Positions 1 to 12,600 of a DNA stretch of 64,000 nt are shown in pieces. Origin of the DNA: Pyrocephalus nanus (taxonomy: Eukaryota > Chordata > Aves > Passeriformes > Tyrannidae). A program made the position numbers and the translations under genes. The notes beneath the pieces are model-generated. The model saw nothing but the letters and a program-made list of their open reading frames with translations. It was not told where the DNA came from and did no database searches. Each line of letters opens with the position of its first letter. The first letter of the stretch is position 1. The stretch covers positions 8,732,709 through 8,796,708 of the forward strand of contig CM076263.1 in assembly GCA_038380795.1 (NCBI GenBank). The letters run 5' to 3'.

Positions 1-3000
1 ACAGCACCTTGGGCGTGCAGGAGAGGCATCTGGTTAACCCCGGGTAGCACCCTGAGCTTCCACAGCCACAGAGTGAAGCCCAGAAGCTTTGCTGGGAATT
101 AATTATGCTGTGGTTTGCAAACCAAATGTGTGCTCATTCCTCCTTGCAAGCCCCGAGGTCCACAGGCAAGCCATTATGCTGGGTGTAAATAAAGCAGGCA
201 GGGATGAAGGCTGTGCATGTGGATGTGTATGCTCGTCTAAGATCTTCTGCCAGCTCAGATGTATTTCCAGGCTTGTTTATGTTTGTTTGAATTCAGACCC
301 AGATTTTCCCATGGTCTCTGTAATAACCTCGTGCAGAAGTTTCCTGAGCGTTTGCTGCTGGCCCTGGCACTGCTGCAATATTGCTGTGCAGTTAAACATG
401 ATGTGTCATAGCTAATGAAGGAGCCAACTGTGGATGGTAAATGTTTAATATGGACAAATCAAGCCAATTAGACAATGTCAAGAGAAAAGTGTGTCATCTC
501 AGCTGTGTCCGTCCTGTGTGGAGGAGAGAATCTGTGGGAGGGCAGAACCCCAGCGGCTGCAGGATCAGCAGCTCCTAACACCAGCCAAGGGTAAAGACAC
601 TGGATGCAGGTCTTCCTGCAGACCCCCAGTCCCCCATGTAGGTACCCTCACCTGGGGGATGAACATAACCTCTTAAGAGGAGGATTTTGTTTCTAAAAGG
701 AAGACCTCTGGGTGGCCAGAGGGGATGGCAGCTGTCTCCAGCACTGAGCTGCAGAATGACAAGAAGTAAATCATCCCACTCAAAGCACTCCTTGGAGACC
801 CCCAATGGGCTCTTGGCCATTCACAGCATGCTGCATGCTTCTGTGGCAAGTCTGTGGCCCCAGAGCTCAGCAGTGCTCAGACAGGAGCACCAGGGATCCC
901 CATCAGTGGGGTTCCCAATAGCAGCTCCCTGCCAAACACTAATTAACTAACAGCAGCAGCTGTATTCTGTCCACAAAGCACTCCAGAGCCCTGCTCCTGG
1001 CAGCTTCCTCACTGCCTCAGTTTCCTGCCCAGTCACACAGTTTGCTATCATTTAGACTTTGGTAAGAAGGGTCCTTCAGGTGTCCTGGCCACTTCCTTCA
1101 GGTAGGGATTATTGCCTCTTCTTCCATGAGGGCTGGAGAGTCCCTCACAGGGATGTTTATAGTCAGAGGGAAAAAAATCTAGAAATTTAAAGGAAGAGAG
1201 TGACTGGGGAACAGAAACTGAGGGAGCTGTTGGGAGCCAATCTGCAGCTTGTGGCCCAGGGCTGCAAGGCAGTGACCAATCATGACAGCCACTAACTAAT
1301 CCACAAGCCAAGCAGGTAGAAAGCCCTTCCAGCCTCTTCCAGCTGGGCTGCCTGCCAGCCCTTGTGTTGGCCTGTGCTGATGCCTGGGGACATGGGATCA
1401 GGGCAGAAGTAGTGACAACATGGATGGTGTGGGCTCTGGTGCACCCCTGTGGCTTGAGGCTTCCCATCCCTTTGCTAAACTCAGAGCCTCTGAAAGCAGC
1501 AGAGCAGAAGTTAAGCACAGGCATGGCTACTTCACTCCTGAGGTTGAGATTTACCAATCTGGGGGGGGTTGACCCCCATTTTTTTCCCGAGGACACCAAG
1601 GGATGGACAAGTCCCCTTGCCTGAGGATGTCAGATCCTTGCCTTGATGCATGCAGTTTTGGCCCTTCCCTGTAAGCTCAAGGTTCTGGAGGTGGTTTTCA
1701 CCAAACACTTCCTGCCTCTGCATGGCATCTCCAGTCGATGACAGGCTGCCATGGGCAGCAGCCACCCTCCCACCCTCCAGCCTTATTTTAGGCCCTGTCT
1801 CAGATCCCTGGAGGCTGGACTCTGTCAGTGCTTAGGGCTGTCAAGATAATCAGCAAATCAGGGACTCTGGAGCAAACTAGGAACCATGTCCTCTCCTGCC
1901 TGCAGCAGAGTGACACCATCCACATCCCTCAAGCTAGTGCTGCCAGCTGAGAACACCCTATAAGCCTGAAGCTGCCAGTGCTTATGAAATTCTGGTAGAG
2001 ATGCACTAAGCTACTCTGGGTAAGGACCTACACCTCTCTCCCAGTGGCCTTTCCCAGGGTCTTGGCCACATGCACGATGGCAGAGTCAAAGGGGTTGTGC
2101 TGGGGCTGCTGGGGACTGTGGGGCTGGGCATTCCCTTTGTGCTGGTTCAGATCCCCCAGCAGGTGATGGATGAGAGGCCTGAGTAAGTGAGGTTGATGAA
2201 GGAGCTGGGGAAATGCTTTTGCTCTTTGCAGAGTTGAGGGACGAGCCTCTCCAGACCCATCTGGCCTTGCTCTTCACAGGAGTAAAGGCAACAACCCACC
2301 GTGGCACACTGAGAGCCCCAGCAGAAGCATCGAGCAGGAACCAACACCCAGGTCTGTACAGAAAGGAGTAGACAGCCTCCAGCTACGTCCACGCTTGGAA
2401 ATCAGCTCTGCCAAGGTCTGCTTTCGGGTTGGGTGTGATGTCTGCTCATGGGATCAGGTTACCTGATCTGGGCCGAAACCCTCCAGAAATGACACTCAGA
2501 GTGCTCCAGCACAAGGAGGCATTTGCATCAGTTGCTGTCACCTCTGCAGCCCTGGGGCCCTGCAGTGGGCACCGCTATGTCTTCAGGGCATGGGGATAGT
2601 TGAGAAGTTCAGACTCCTGCCTACGGCCCGGCTAAAGAGAACTACTGAGTTCAGGGGCCCATTGGGAGGATAAATTGAAGAAAGCACAGCACCATTTGTG
2701 TGCCATCATTGCTGGGATGGCTCGACAGGAGCGGAACCAAGCAGAAACCAAAGCCTCAGAAGGAGGAAAGAGGAAGAAGCCAGTGTTGATGGCTCGGATC
2801 CTGCAGTGGGTTAGCAGCCTCCACTTACTGCAGGATTTTGGATGTTTGCTTATTCTTGCTGCATGAGCATAGGAACTTGGCTTTGCTTCAGCACTCAGTT
2901 TTCTAGACAGTAATCTCTCTGCCTTTTTGCCTCACAGTCCTTTAAAAGCAGCAGTTCCTAAAGCTGTGACCTGAGGATCCACAGTGAAGGCTTGACCGGT

Positions 3001-3348
3001 TGATCTACAGACCTTCTTCACCTCTGTAGTGCTGCCTGCTCTGCAGGGCTAGAAACCTATAAAAGAATCAGAACTGGGATCTGGAGCCCAGAGGAAGTGT
3101 ACTAATGCCTGAAAAGTTGTGCTTTCAATTCTCCCAGAAGGCAAGTTCTTTTGTTTTTATCTTTCTTTGAAGGGAAAAAAACCAAAAAAAACTCCTTTGC
3201 TTGGACATCAGCCGCAAAGGGAAGTGCAAGTTCCGTTTGCACAGGCTCCAGCACAGCCCCATGGTGACCACTACTGTGATTCCCCTGTTATAATAATCCC
3301 TATACCCTTCCTCAAAGCACAGCTAGGATCCAGAAAGTAAGCAAAGGG
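1..3348. other. No gene seen
   Basis: Unique-looking non-coding DNA. The first 500 bp is A/T-richer (AATTAATTATG, GCCAATTAGACAATG) and could hold a regulatory element. All frames have biased, low-complexity content and lack splice-supported exons. Confidence 0.6.

Positions 3349-3392
<44 letters not shown>
3349..3392. repeat. Poly(A) run, 44 nt
   Basis: An uninterrupted A run. It could be the tail of a plus-strand retroposon, but no recognisable element body precedes it. Confidence 0.9.
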
Positions 3393-3395
<3 letters not shown>

Positions 3396-5330
3396 GCTGG
3401 TTGTCAGGGCAATGGGCAGCACAAACCCCACGAGGTACAAGAAGGGAGTGCTGTCCTCCCGGGTTCTGAGTCTTGCTTGGTATCTCTAGGATCTGGATTT
3501 TGGATGTCTCACATTCTGCAGTGTTCCTCAGCTTTGCCAAGAGTAGCAAAGAGAGAGTGTAACCCCAGTGCCCCCCTTTGCTCAAGACTGGTGCCAGGAG
3601 TGACCAAGTACCTCTACAGCCACACAGTCCATCAGCAGGAAAGGAGAAATAAGGGCTGCCAATGCGAGAAGAGAGAGGGCGAGACTGACACGAGGGTTGC
3701 AAGTGTATCTGCAAGGATATGAACCTGTATCCTACCACTGTGAACATTTACACAAATGTACCCAAGACTCTGTAATCTCTAAACCTGAGTGGGCTGTAAA
3801 AAGAGGAACAAGGCACCAAGTTCTTCCTTGATCATTTAGATTTATCTTCATTTCTTTTTCCTTGAAGACAGTTACCAGGCTAAGTTTCTCTATCTTGTAC
3901 CCAATAAAGATATTGAAAGCCCTTTAATCTACTGCTGAATAATCAGCAGCTTATTTTGCTGCAGAGGTAAATGACTCTGGAGCGAGACATTAGCTGTGCA
4001 TGGCTTGGAGCTCACTGGAAAACATCCTTGATTAGCTGGGAAATATTCACTGGCATGCACTGGGGGCAGGCTCTGCAGGCCAGCCTTGCCCCATCTCTGG
4101 CTGCAAACCAGGTTGCTCTCAGTGTCCTCAGAGAGGTACAAGAGGCCATGCACAGCCTTGTGACAACTGCCAAGTATGCCAGGAAGGTGGGGTGTATTTT
4201 TGTGGTGCCAGGAGGGGTGAACCCTGTGAATGGCAGTAGGGAATGTGTCCAGAGCACTGATGTGATATCAGCTCTGAACTGACACTGGCTTACATGTACC
4301 AGCATGCAACCTTAAAAAAGAGTAGCAGAGACCCGCCACGATGGAGATTTTGGCTTCCTCCCATGCGTGCTGTGTTGTCTGCAAGCAGGACACATGTGGA
4401 TGTCGCCTGTGCTCAGCTCCTACTGCCTCCTTGCAACCACTACTGGTGCTGAGAAAGGTTAGGGAGATAGTTCTCTTTGTTCTGTGTTTGTGAGAGAAAG
4501 GAGTTAAGGGCAGCAAGGCTTTTGGACCCATCCCAGCACATCACAGATTCCTTGAGGTGGTGTTTCCATCAAAGACAAGAATTACAAGACCAAAGAAAGC
4601 ATGGTGCTCCTGTCCTGCAGGATTGTAGCAGTGTTTTGGGGGGATTTTAGGACAGTAGAGAAGGAAAGAGAGCACTGAAGCATTTGTCATGGCAAGTGTT
4701 GGCACTCAGCACCATGGCCTCAGTTTCTGCACAGCAAAAGGAGCATCAGCTCCAAGACTGTTGGGACATGCCAGCCCTGTGTGCCTGTCCAAGCCACACA
4801 GGAACTGTTACTCCTGCAGGTGTTGTCCAGAAACTCAGACCTACACTAGATCCTGAAGCCCTTACGGTCTCATCTAAACAGACTAGGTAAGGAAATGAGT
4901 GGAAGAGCTGATTTGTCACTCCATTATGCAGGGAAGGTGGAGAGGGACACACACGGAAAACCATGGCAGGGCCACAGTAGAAGGATGTCTATTGTCACTG
5001 TGGAGAAGAGCTCTACAGTGCCATTCTCCCACAACCAAAATGCTCCTGGGCTCAGAGCTGCAGCCATGCCTGCCTGCTAAACTCTGATACAGGCAGGTAG
5101 CAATCTCCTCTGCTGGTTCAGCTCCTCCACCCTGGCACATGCTGGTGACTAGGAGTATCTTCCCACAAACCCCCTTGCCCCTCCAGAAACGGTGTTTGGG
5201 TTGCAGGGACAGCAGCTGCAAGAAATTTAGATGGAGGGCAGGCATCTCTCAGAAAAGCCTCTTAATTTGGGCCAACCTCTGAGGCTTTTCATGTTCACCC
5301 CAAGCACCCCGGTCCACAGAAATCACTCTC

Positions 5331-5420
5331 TTTTTAAATATTAAAAAAACCCTCAAACCCAAAACAAACAAAAAAACCCAAACAAAACCCACTAACAATA
5401 ACCAAACCACAAAATACTCC
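5331..5420. repeat. A/C-rich low-complexity tract
   Basis: A run of A-rich units such as AAACCC and AAACAAA with almost no G on the plus strand from 5343 to 5414. It is low-complexity DNA or the decayed tail of a retroposon. Confidence 0.7.
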
Positions 5421-8400
5421 AAATGTGTTGGAGTGACCCATCAGCATTTTTCAGTCCACAGTCAGCACCAGATGTGGTCCAGGACAAAAGACAGCACAAC
5501 CTCATGCATCATGACCTGACCCCTGCCTGCCCTGGATACCTTCAGGCAAAGTCCTCTCCAGCTCTTTTATCTCTGCTGCCTGTTCCTGTGGGTATCCAGG
5601 ATGTACTGGCACACACCCACGGCCTGGAACGGCTTCGTGTGACAGCTAGCCTTGGACTTTGCCTGCCTGAACAAAAACAAGAAGAGGCTCGGCAGTGCCT
5701 TCGTTCTTCCCAGTGGGTGTCTGTCTTTTCCTGCTGGCCGGCATTTTTCAGGGAGTCAGGGACATTGGGTTAAGCATTGCTAGGGCAGGGCAAGGAGCCA
5801 GGAGAGCTCTTGTTCCTGTAGGACAGGAGGTCAAAGGACCAGCACGTTCCCTCCCGGACAGCGCTCACGACTCCTCCATCTGCAGCCACTTCCTCAGGAT
5901 GCAAGAAATGCTGGGTAGGTGAAGCCCTCCTGGGGGTGAGGGGCAGGGAAGAGCCTCTGCTGGTACCCCTCATCCCAGCCTCCTGGGGGGTGACTCATCA
6001 AGCAGGGTGTCTGGAAAAGGCAGCAACTAAGGGGCATCCACCCCAGGACCTTGTGAGGTTGGTCATGGGACACCAAAAAGAAAGATGAGAGCAGGTTAGT
6101 TCCACTCTCTGATGATTCAGAAGAGTGGCAATATACACTTTTTACAAGAATAAACGGATGTAAAAGGTATTGGGTGAAATTTTGCAGTGCAAAGTGCAGA
6201 GGAAACAGTTCAAGAGCAGCAAAACTGGGTCAGGACAGAAGCTCTATCACTCTGTCTCTCTCTCCAGCTGAGATCACGACTAGGTCCATAAGCAAAAGCA
6301 GAAGACACGGTGGAAACCAGAGCCATCCTTCCCTGCCACCCCTCCCAGGTAGGAATCACCATTGCTGGAGCTTCCCCAGGTGTGGCTTACATGAGAACCA
6401 GGTGCACCCACATGTGGTGGGTTTTTCCAGCCCATGGCTGTGCCTCACCAGCACCCTGTGGATCATCTTCACAGAGTGTGGGAAGAGCACTGCTGTGGGC
6501 TTTAAACTTCAACCTTAGCATTTCAGGGATGGACACGGAACAGAAGCTTCTGTGTTGGCCCCCAGGAGTGCTTCAGCGGGCTTTGAGGAGGAGGTTTCTA
6601 ACCAAATTTGACAGGGGGTCCTGGGTCAGCCTCCCTGAAGAAGAAGGAAGCTTTAGAAGACCTTCAGGGATTCCAGGGGGGTCACTACACTTCTGAGGGG
6701 ACCATAGTAGCACTATGAGAAGGGAGGGGAGCTCAGAGGCTCAGCAGGCTTCATTGCTGCCAGTTTCTGACAGCTCCTTTCCAACAGTTTAGGGATCTGG
6801 TTAACACAAGGACTGTGCTTAGAGTTGGATGTCTTTTCTGTTCCCATCCTTCTGACTGCTATCCTGATGACTCTTCCCTCTGTTTCCAGTAAGAAAGGAT
6901 GCACAAGCAAGTCCTTCCTTGGCAGGGCATGGAGCCAGCCTGCCTTATCAGTCACAGAAGAGCCAGCCAGGGACTTTCCACTCCTTGCTGATGTGCCCTG
7001 TTAGGAATACGAGCCTGGTACATCTTACATGTTTCAGACACTTCCCCAGCTTCCCCTATGCACTTTTTGCAGCTTTGCCCCTTCAGATTGATCCTCTTTA
7101 ATAGCTTTTTCCTGTCCCTGATCGTTCTCTGCCTGGAAATCTTTGGACAGGGGTATCCCACAGGAAAACTGGGAAGGATGATGCTCCTCTGGGGCAGTGC
7201 AACCCCTGTGCTCCAGAGGGAAAGCCCTAAAAACCCTAAAAAAACAGTGTTTTCCTCCAACTCCCTTTGCAAGCAGCTGAGAAAAAGGCTCACTTTGGAA
7301 TTTTGATGTTCAACTCTTTACCTATCCTATACCCAATGGCCCACCTAAGTGTGGCAAGGAGCTGCAGACTGTTCTCACCAGGGCTGTTCCAAGACTCAAT
7401 CTCCTGTCTCTCAAAAAAAGCCCATTGTAGCAGGTCCAAATCAAATCCCTCCAGAACTTCTTGCACTCCGTATTCACACATTGCCCAGAACAGGAGAGCA
7501 GCTTCAAGGAGCGAAGAAGAAGTGTTCAGCCAACTGGGGCTGTTCAGGCTGGAAAGTACTGACCCAGAAGGCTTTTGTGTGAATGAAACCAGACAGTCAG
7601 TGAGGGACAAGATTTGGACCGGAGTGCACTGAAATGGTTCTGGAAAAAGAGAGAGCAATGACCTTCCGGAAGCCCAGCCAGAACCGTCAAAGAAAAGCAC
7701 CTCAGGGTCACGTTTGCAGAGGTTAATGCCCTGCTGAAACAGTTTGTTCTCTCCCTACCTTTGCCTGCACACAGCAGAAGAAAGGCTGCAGCCTCAAAAC
7801 TAGTGGTACAAGTGAGGCAGAGCCCCTCTGGATAGCTGAAAGCTTCTGCTCATCACAGACTTGTCCCAGCTGCCAGCACAGCCCATGACAAATGGCTCAG
7901 CATGTTATGGCACACCACAGCCCCCCAGCATTTACTTTAGACAGTTGCAGCATGAGGAAGACAAATGAGATCCAGAGAAACCCAACCTTTTGTTGGCCCC
8001 CTCCGTCTCCATTTACATGTCTGTTTTCTTCTCCCAGGCCATGTATCTCCCTTGTTTAGGAGAGTGCCTGGCTTCTGATCTTGTTCCAGACGTTTTCTGC
8101 TTGAGCCCTGCCTCATTCTGTTAGAGCACTGAGCACAGACGACTTGAGGGCCTGCTTTGGTTGTAACTCCCTTGACTCCAATGCTTCAGATGTTGCACCA
8201 ACCCAGAAACACAGCCTCTGTTTGGCATTGCCCAGGGGACCAGGCAGTGCACATCTCCTGCCAGCCAAACTCTCACAGCTGCCTCCCACTCAAAAGTCCT
8301 CAAAATCTCACAAGGGGTGAGGATAAACCACCAAATAGAATGGTGTCCATCTCTCTGAGATCTCCAGAGAGAGAAAAGAGCCCTCAAGGGCTTCCCTATC

Positions 8401-9469
8401 CCCATCACACCCTGACCCTTGCCCTTGCTCCAAGCCCGGTCTTGAGCATCGTGATGAGATACACCCATCCTCTCCACTGGAGCTTGCAGCACTATGACAG
8501 CTCTAGGGGAGCCCAGCACTACAAGAACAGGTGCCCGGGAAGCATTTGGCAAGATGGGAACAGAGTGTCCTGCCAGCCAGCAATCCAGCTTCAAACCAGC
8601 CTTTATTTATCTCAGAGCAAGGCTCCACAGCTGCTTTCAAAAGGCTTTTGATGCTAAACTCCTCAGCTTCATGTTTGCCCTGAAGAGCTCTTTTCTTTTA
8701 TCTCCTTGGGTTGCTTTCTTTTTTTCCTCAAGCCCAAAATCAAGTTATGCTGGTGAAACAGAGCCAAGCCTGCCAAGGCCCTTGCCAGGAGCACCCTAGC
8801 ATGTGGCTGAGATGGTGACAGCGAGAATGTTGATTTTTGCTGCTGATGGTTCACACTTGACTATTAGCACTGCCTGTTCCACTTCAAAGGGAGCTCGTGG
8901 ATGGCACACAAGATCTGCTTCTTTCAGTCTGGCTTGGCACGCTCTCCCCATGCTCCCAAGGCACCCTCATCACATGGGCACTAGATCAGACCCTGGGTTT
9001 GCATCAAGGAACAAGGGTTTCTTGTGGCCACAGGCAGCCTCTCATCAAACCTGCACAACAAATAAGTGGGGGTTTCAGAGTGTAACTCCATCCATCTCTC
9101 CCTTTCTAGAGAGGTTCCCAAGGTTGTGGGAAGTGAACGACTTCATGTAGCCCTCAGAAGGACGGCATAAGGCAGGCAAAGTCTACCTCACCCACCAGGA
9201 ACCTAGCAGGCTAGTATAACAGGGAAAAAAAGTCTTCTAACCCACCCTGTGCTGAGACAGAGCCAGCACTACTTCCAGCTTTCTGACAAGCCCTGCTCTA
9301 ATGGTAAAAGTTTCCGGCAGTAGAGATGCAACATTTCTTTAGCCACCTCTTCCTGCTAAATGGAATTTCCCCCTTAAGTGTGGCCCCAGGGACCCCTGTG
9401 GTTTCTTGACCTATCAGAAGTAAACTCAGAGAGTGCTTCTATTCACTTTCTCTTTGCTATGTCCCTCTG

Positions 9470-9650
9470 TTTACTTGGAGACCATGTAATCCATTCCTGG
9501 AAGCAAGATTAACCCAAGTTTCTTCAGCCTGTTCTTGGAGACCAGGTCATCCAGACCTCTGACCAAACTGACTGCTGTTCTCCACAACACTCCCAAGTGT
9601 GTGCACACCTTTCCAGAGTCCAGCTGTCCCACCTAGGTCCACCTCTCCCA
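9470..9650 (-). repeat. Possible decayed CR1 fragment
   Basis: 'TTCTTCAGCCTG', 'CATCCAGACC' and 'ACTGCTGTTCTCC' appear in the order seen in the reverse complement of CR1 3' regions. The match is patchy and short. Confidence 0.3.
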
Positions 9651-12600
9651 ATGAGAGAGACTTACATAACTTACACATTACTGGACCACACTCACGAGTG
9701 ATGTCCAAAATCCTCACTAAAGGAATCTCAGAGATAAATTAGACAGTTTTCCCTGCTGGGAGGGAAGGGAACAGCACCTTGATGCAGTGATAGCAAGTTG
9801 CAGAACACACACCCCCTTATCATCTCCCAACAGCTGCAACAGAACCCCCATTTCTTTCATTGCCACTTCACCAGGTGCCAGCTTGGGCTGAAGATCTGGA
9901 GACTTGGGCTGGAGACCTGAGCACCGCTTGGTAGGAGGCTGACTCACAAATGGCTCTTTGTGGTGGTTTTTTGCTTCAGTCTGCAGTAACACAGTTTTTA
10001 GCACCAGTTCTACTGCACACGGGCATACCAGGAGATGCTATTTTTTGCAGCAAGCCACCTGTGTTAGATTTACTAGCAGCAGGGCTCATGAGCAGTTTAG
10101 TCTGAAACCAGGCCAAGGTAGAGAGAGCATCCCTCCTACCATCCCCCGTCAAGCCTGCAAAGTATCTGCTGCTGCTGTGTCTGTACAGGGATGTGGAGCA
10201 GAGTAATACAAATAGGGCAGAGCCTCCCTCCCTACCCGCAGTGAGAAGTGCCGAGCTGAGTGACAGCATCTCCAGGACCTGCTGCCCTCATGAAGTCAAC
10301 TGAATCCCACAGGCTCAGCAAAGAGCACAGACACAGCCTTCAGAAACAGCAGGGATCAACATTGCGGTCTTCAGCCCCGCCTTCACCCCAGGCAGGCAGT
10401 GAAACACACAGCCCTGTCAGCTCTGACACTGGGAATTCCCTGGAGTAGCTGGCCTTGGTTGGGTCAGAGGACAATGCTGGAGCATTGCGCAGTAGCCGGG
10501 AAATGAAACCAATTGCTGTGAGAAGAGGCTGAATCTGTAGCTGTAACATATCCGGGACACTTCTGCTTTTGTTCTTTCCAGTACAGTAGCTGCCATCCAT
10601 CACTGTTAATGCTGACTGGTGCCTTTCCAAAAGCCGCATCAGCTAAATAAAAGGTGGGGAAACACAAGCTGCAGGTACTTTCAAGGAAAGCAGTTGATTT
10701 GTTCACCGAAGACCACCTCCGCATCTCACATTTCTGGAGCATCATCCCTCCCATGGGCAGCAGAAAGTCACGGCTTGATAATGTAAACAGGATTAAGGAG
10801 CGTGCATGTAAACACAGTTGTGTGCTTGCAGTGAGGGGACAGTCAGTGCACATCCCAGCAGAGGAAGGGCTTTCCCAGGCAAAACATCTGCAAGAAAGAA
10901 AATCTTGCTTTCTGTGGGAAAGTAGAGAAGTATGAGATGTGTTTGGAGAAGGGACCACCTAAAGGCTGCAGCGGGTGAACATCCCAAGCCAAGAAGCTGT
11001 ACCTGGCAAATCTGCAGTGACACAACAAAGCTGCCAGGTTGTCTGGACAGGCACACAATAGTCACCATGCCAGTAAAATCTAGGGCAGAAGGATCCAAGG
11101 AAACTGGGCAGAAACTGGGCAGCACAGGGTCAAACAGAGAGAGGGAGAGACCAGGATTAGAGGTTTGCACTTGTAAGATCTAAACAAAGATCACGAGAAA
11201 ATATTCTGAGTCTGCCTTACTACCAGCAACCTTCTGGCTCTCCCTTTCTACCATGGGCAAAGAAAGGTTTCTCGTGCTTATGGGTATAATGCCTCGGGCT
11301 GCACACCAATTTTCTGAATTCATGAGAAACTCAAAAATCTTCTCTTCTTCGCTTGCCCAGTTCTTGCCTCATGGCTGTTCCTCCCATCCACTTCCTAGCA
11401 GAGCTAACCCGATCTTTACCAGCCCCCTCAAAGCCCCATGCCTGCAGTCTGAGCTGGCGGTGACCCCTCACCTCATTCTCTCACAGAACCAGTTCTTGTT
11501 TTATCATACACCCAGGCGATTTTACTGTGGTTGCAGAATAATTGAGAAGAGAAGGGACGAGAGGTGCCCCCAGCCTTCTGTCCAGGGGACACACCATGAG
11601 GAGCAGGAAAAAAACTTACCTGGAGGCACAGCTAAGCAGGGAAACAGGAGGGAGAGGTGGGTAGGGCCACAGAAATGGAACTAAGCCTCCAACCACTGCC
11701 TACTGCTTCATCAAGATGGACAGGTAACAGGTACTTTCCAGAGTCTTCTGTCAGCAGAATAAGTTTTCTATTTGCTTGTCCTCCTGGTTTTGTCTTTATC
11801 TCCAGTTTTTACTGCTACTGTGCATAAAGAGAAGATGGGTGCATCTGAGGGCAGAGAGAATGGGTCCCCTCTCCCTTTCCAAAGGGTGAACTGAGCGCTG
11901 GGACCTGAGCAAAGGTGCACTTGGCTCGTGGCTGAGCTCACGCTGCAGTGAGCTGTAGTACCTGCAGCTTCTAAAAACACGAAGCTGAGCCCTGCCTAGG
12001 CACAAGGGTCTCCATGTCAGACAAATTCTGGCTCGATTTGACTCTGGGATCTAGGGCCAGGAAAAGCACACTGGTCCCATACTCCAGTCTGGGAATCAGA
12101 CCATGGAGGTACAGACTGGACAATACCACCAGGGACAGTTCAGCTGTGGGGAGGATGGCACCAGCTTCTTCTCAGAACTCCACCACCTGGCTAAGAGTTC
12201 TGGCATCTTCCCACAGGACAAATCTCAGCAGAAAGTGTCCAGACAAGCAACACTGGTGATGATATGCTGGGAATGAGGTGGGAGCAAGCAGGGGCCTGAG
12301 GATGAGAGATGCCAGGTCTGGATCCTCTCCATCACCCACACCTGTTGTTTAGGCAAGAGCAAACAGCGGAAGGGAACAAAATTAAAGGGGCTTTTCCTCT
12401 CCTGGCTTCCTGCCCTGCCCAACCATCTACATGTCCTTTCTCCTCACAAGAACTCAGACAGGTCCCTGAGTCCATGCCAGCTGCATCTGCACTGGTGCCA
12501 AGGAATCTGCCCATGGAGAGCAGCCCCTTGCTTTGGCATCAAGGAGAGGAGACCACCAGCATGGGGAACACCTGGCCCTTACACTAATAAATATGACCAG

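Noticed and set aside
4341..4493. Cys-rich 51-codon plus frame with a good start context
   Set aside because: No signal peptide, splice site or known cysteine pattern. Short frames like this are expected by chance.
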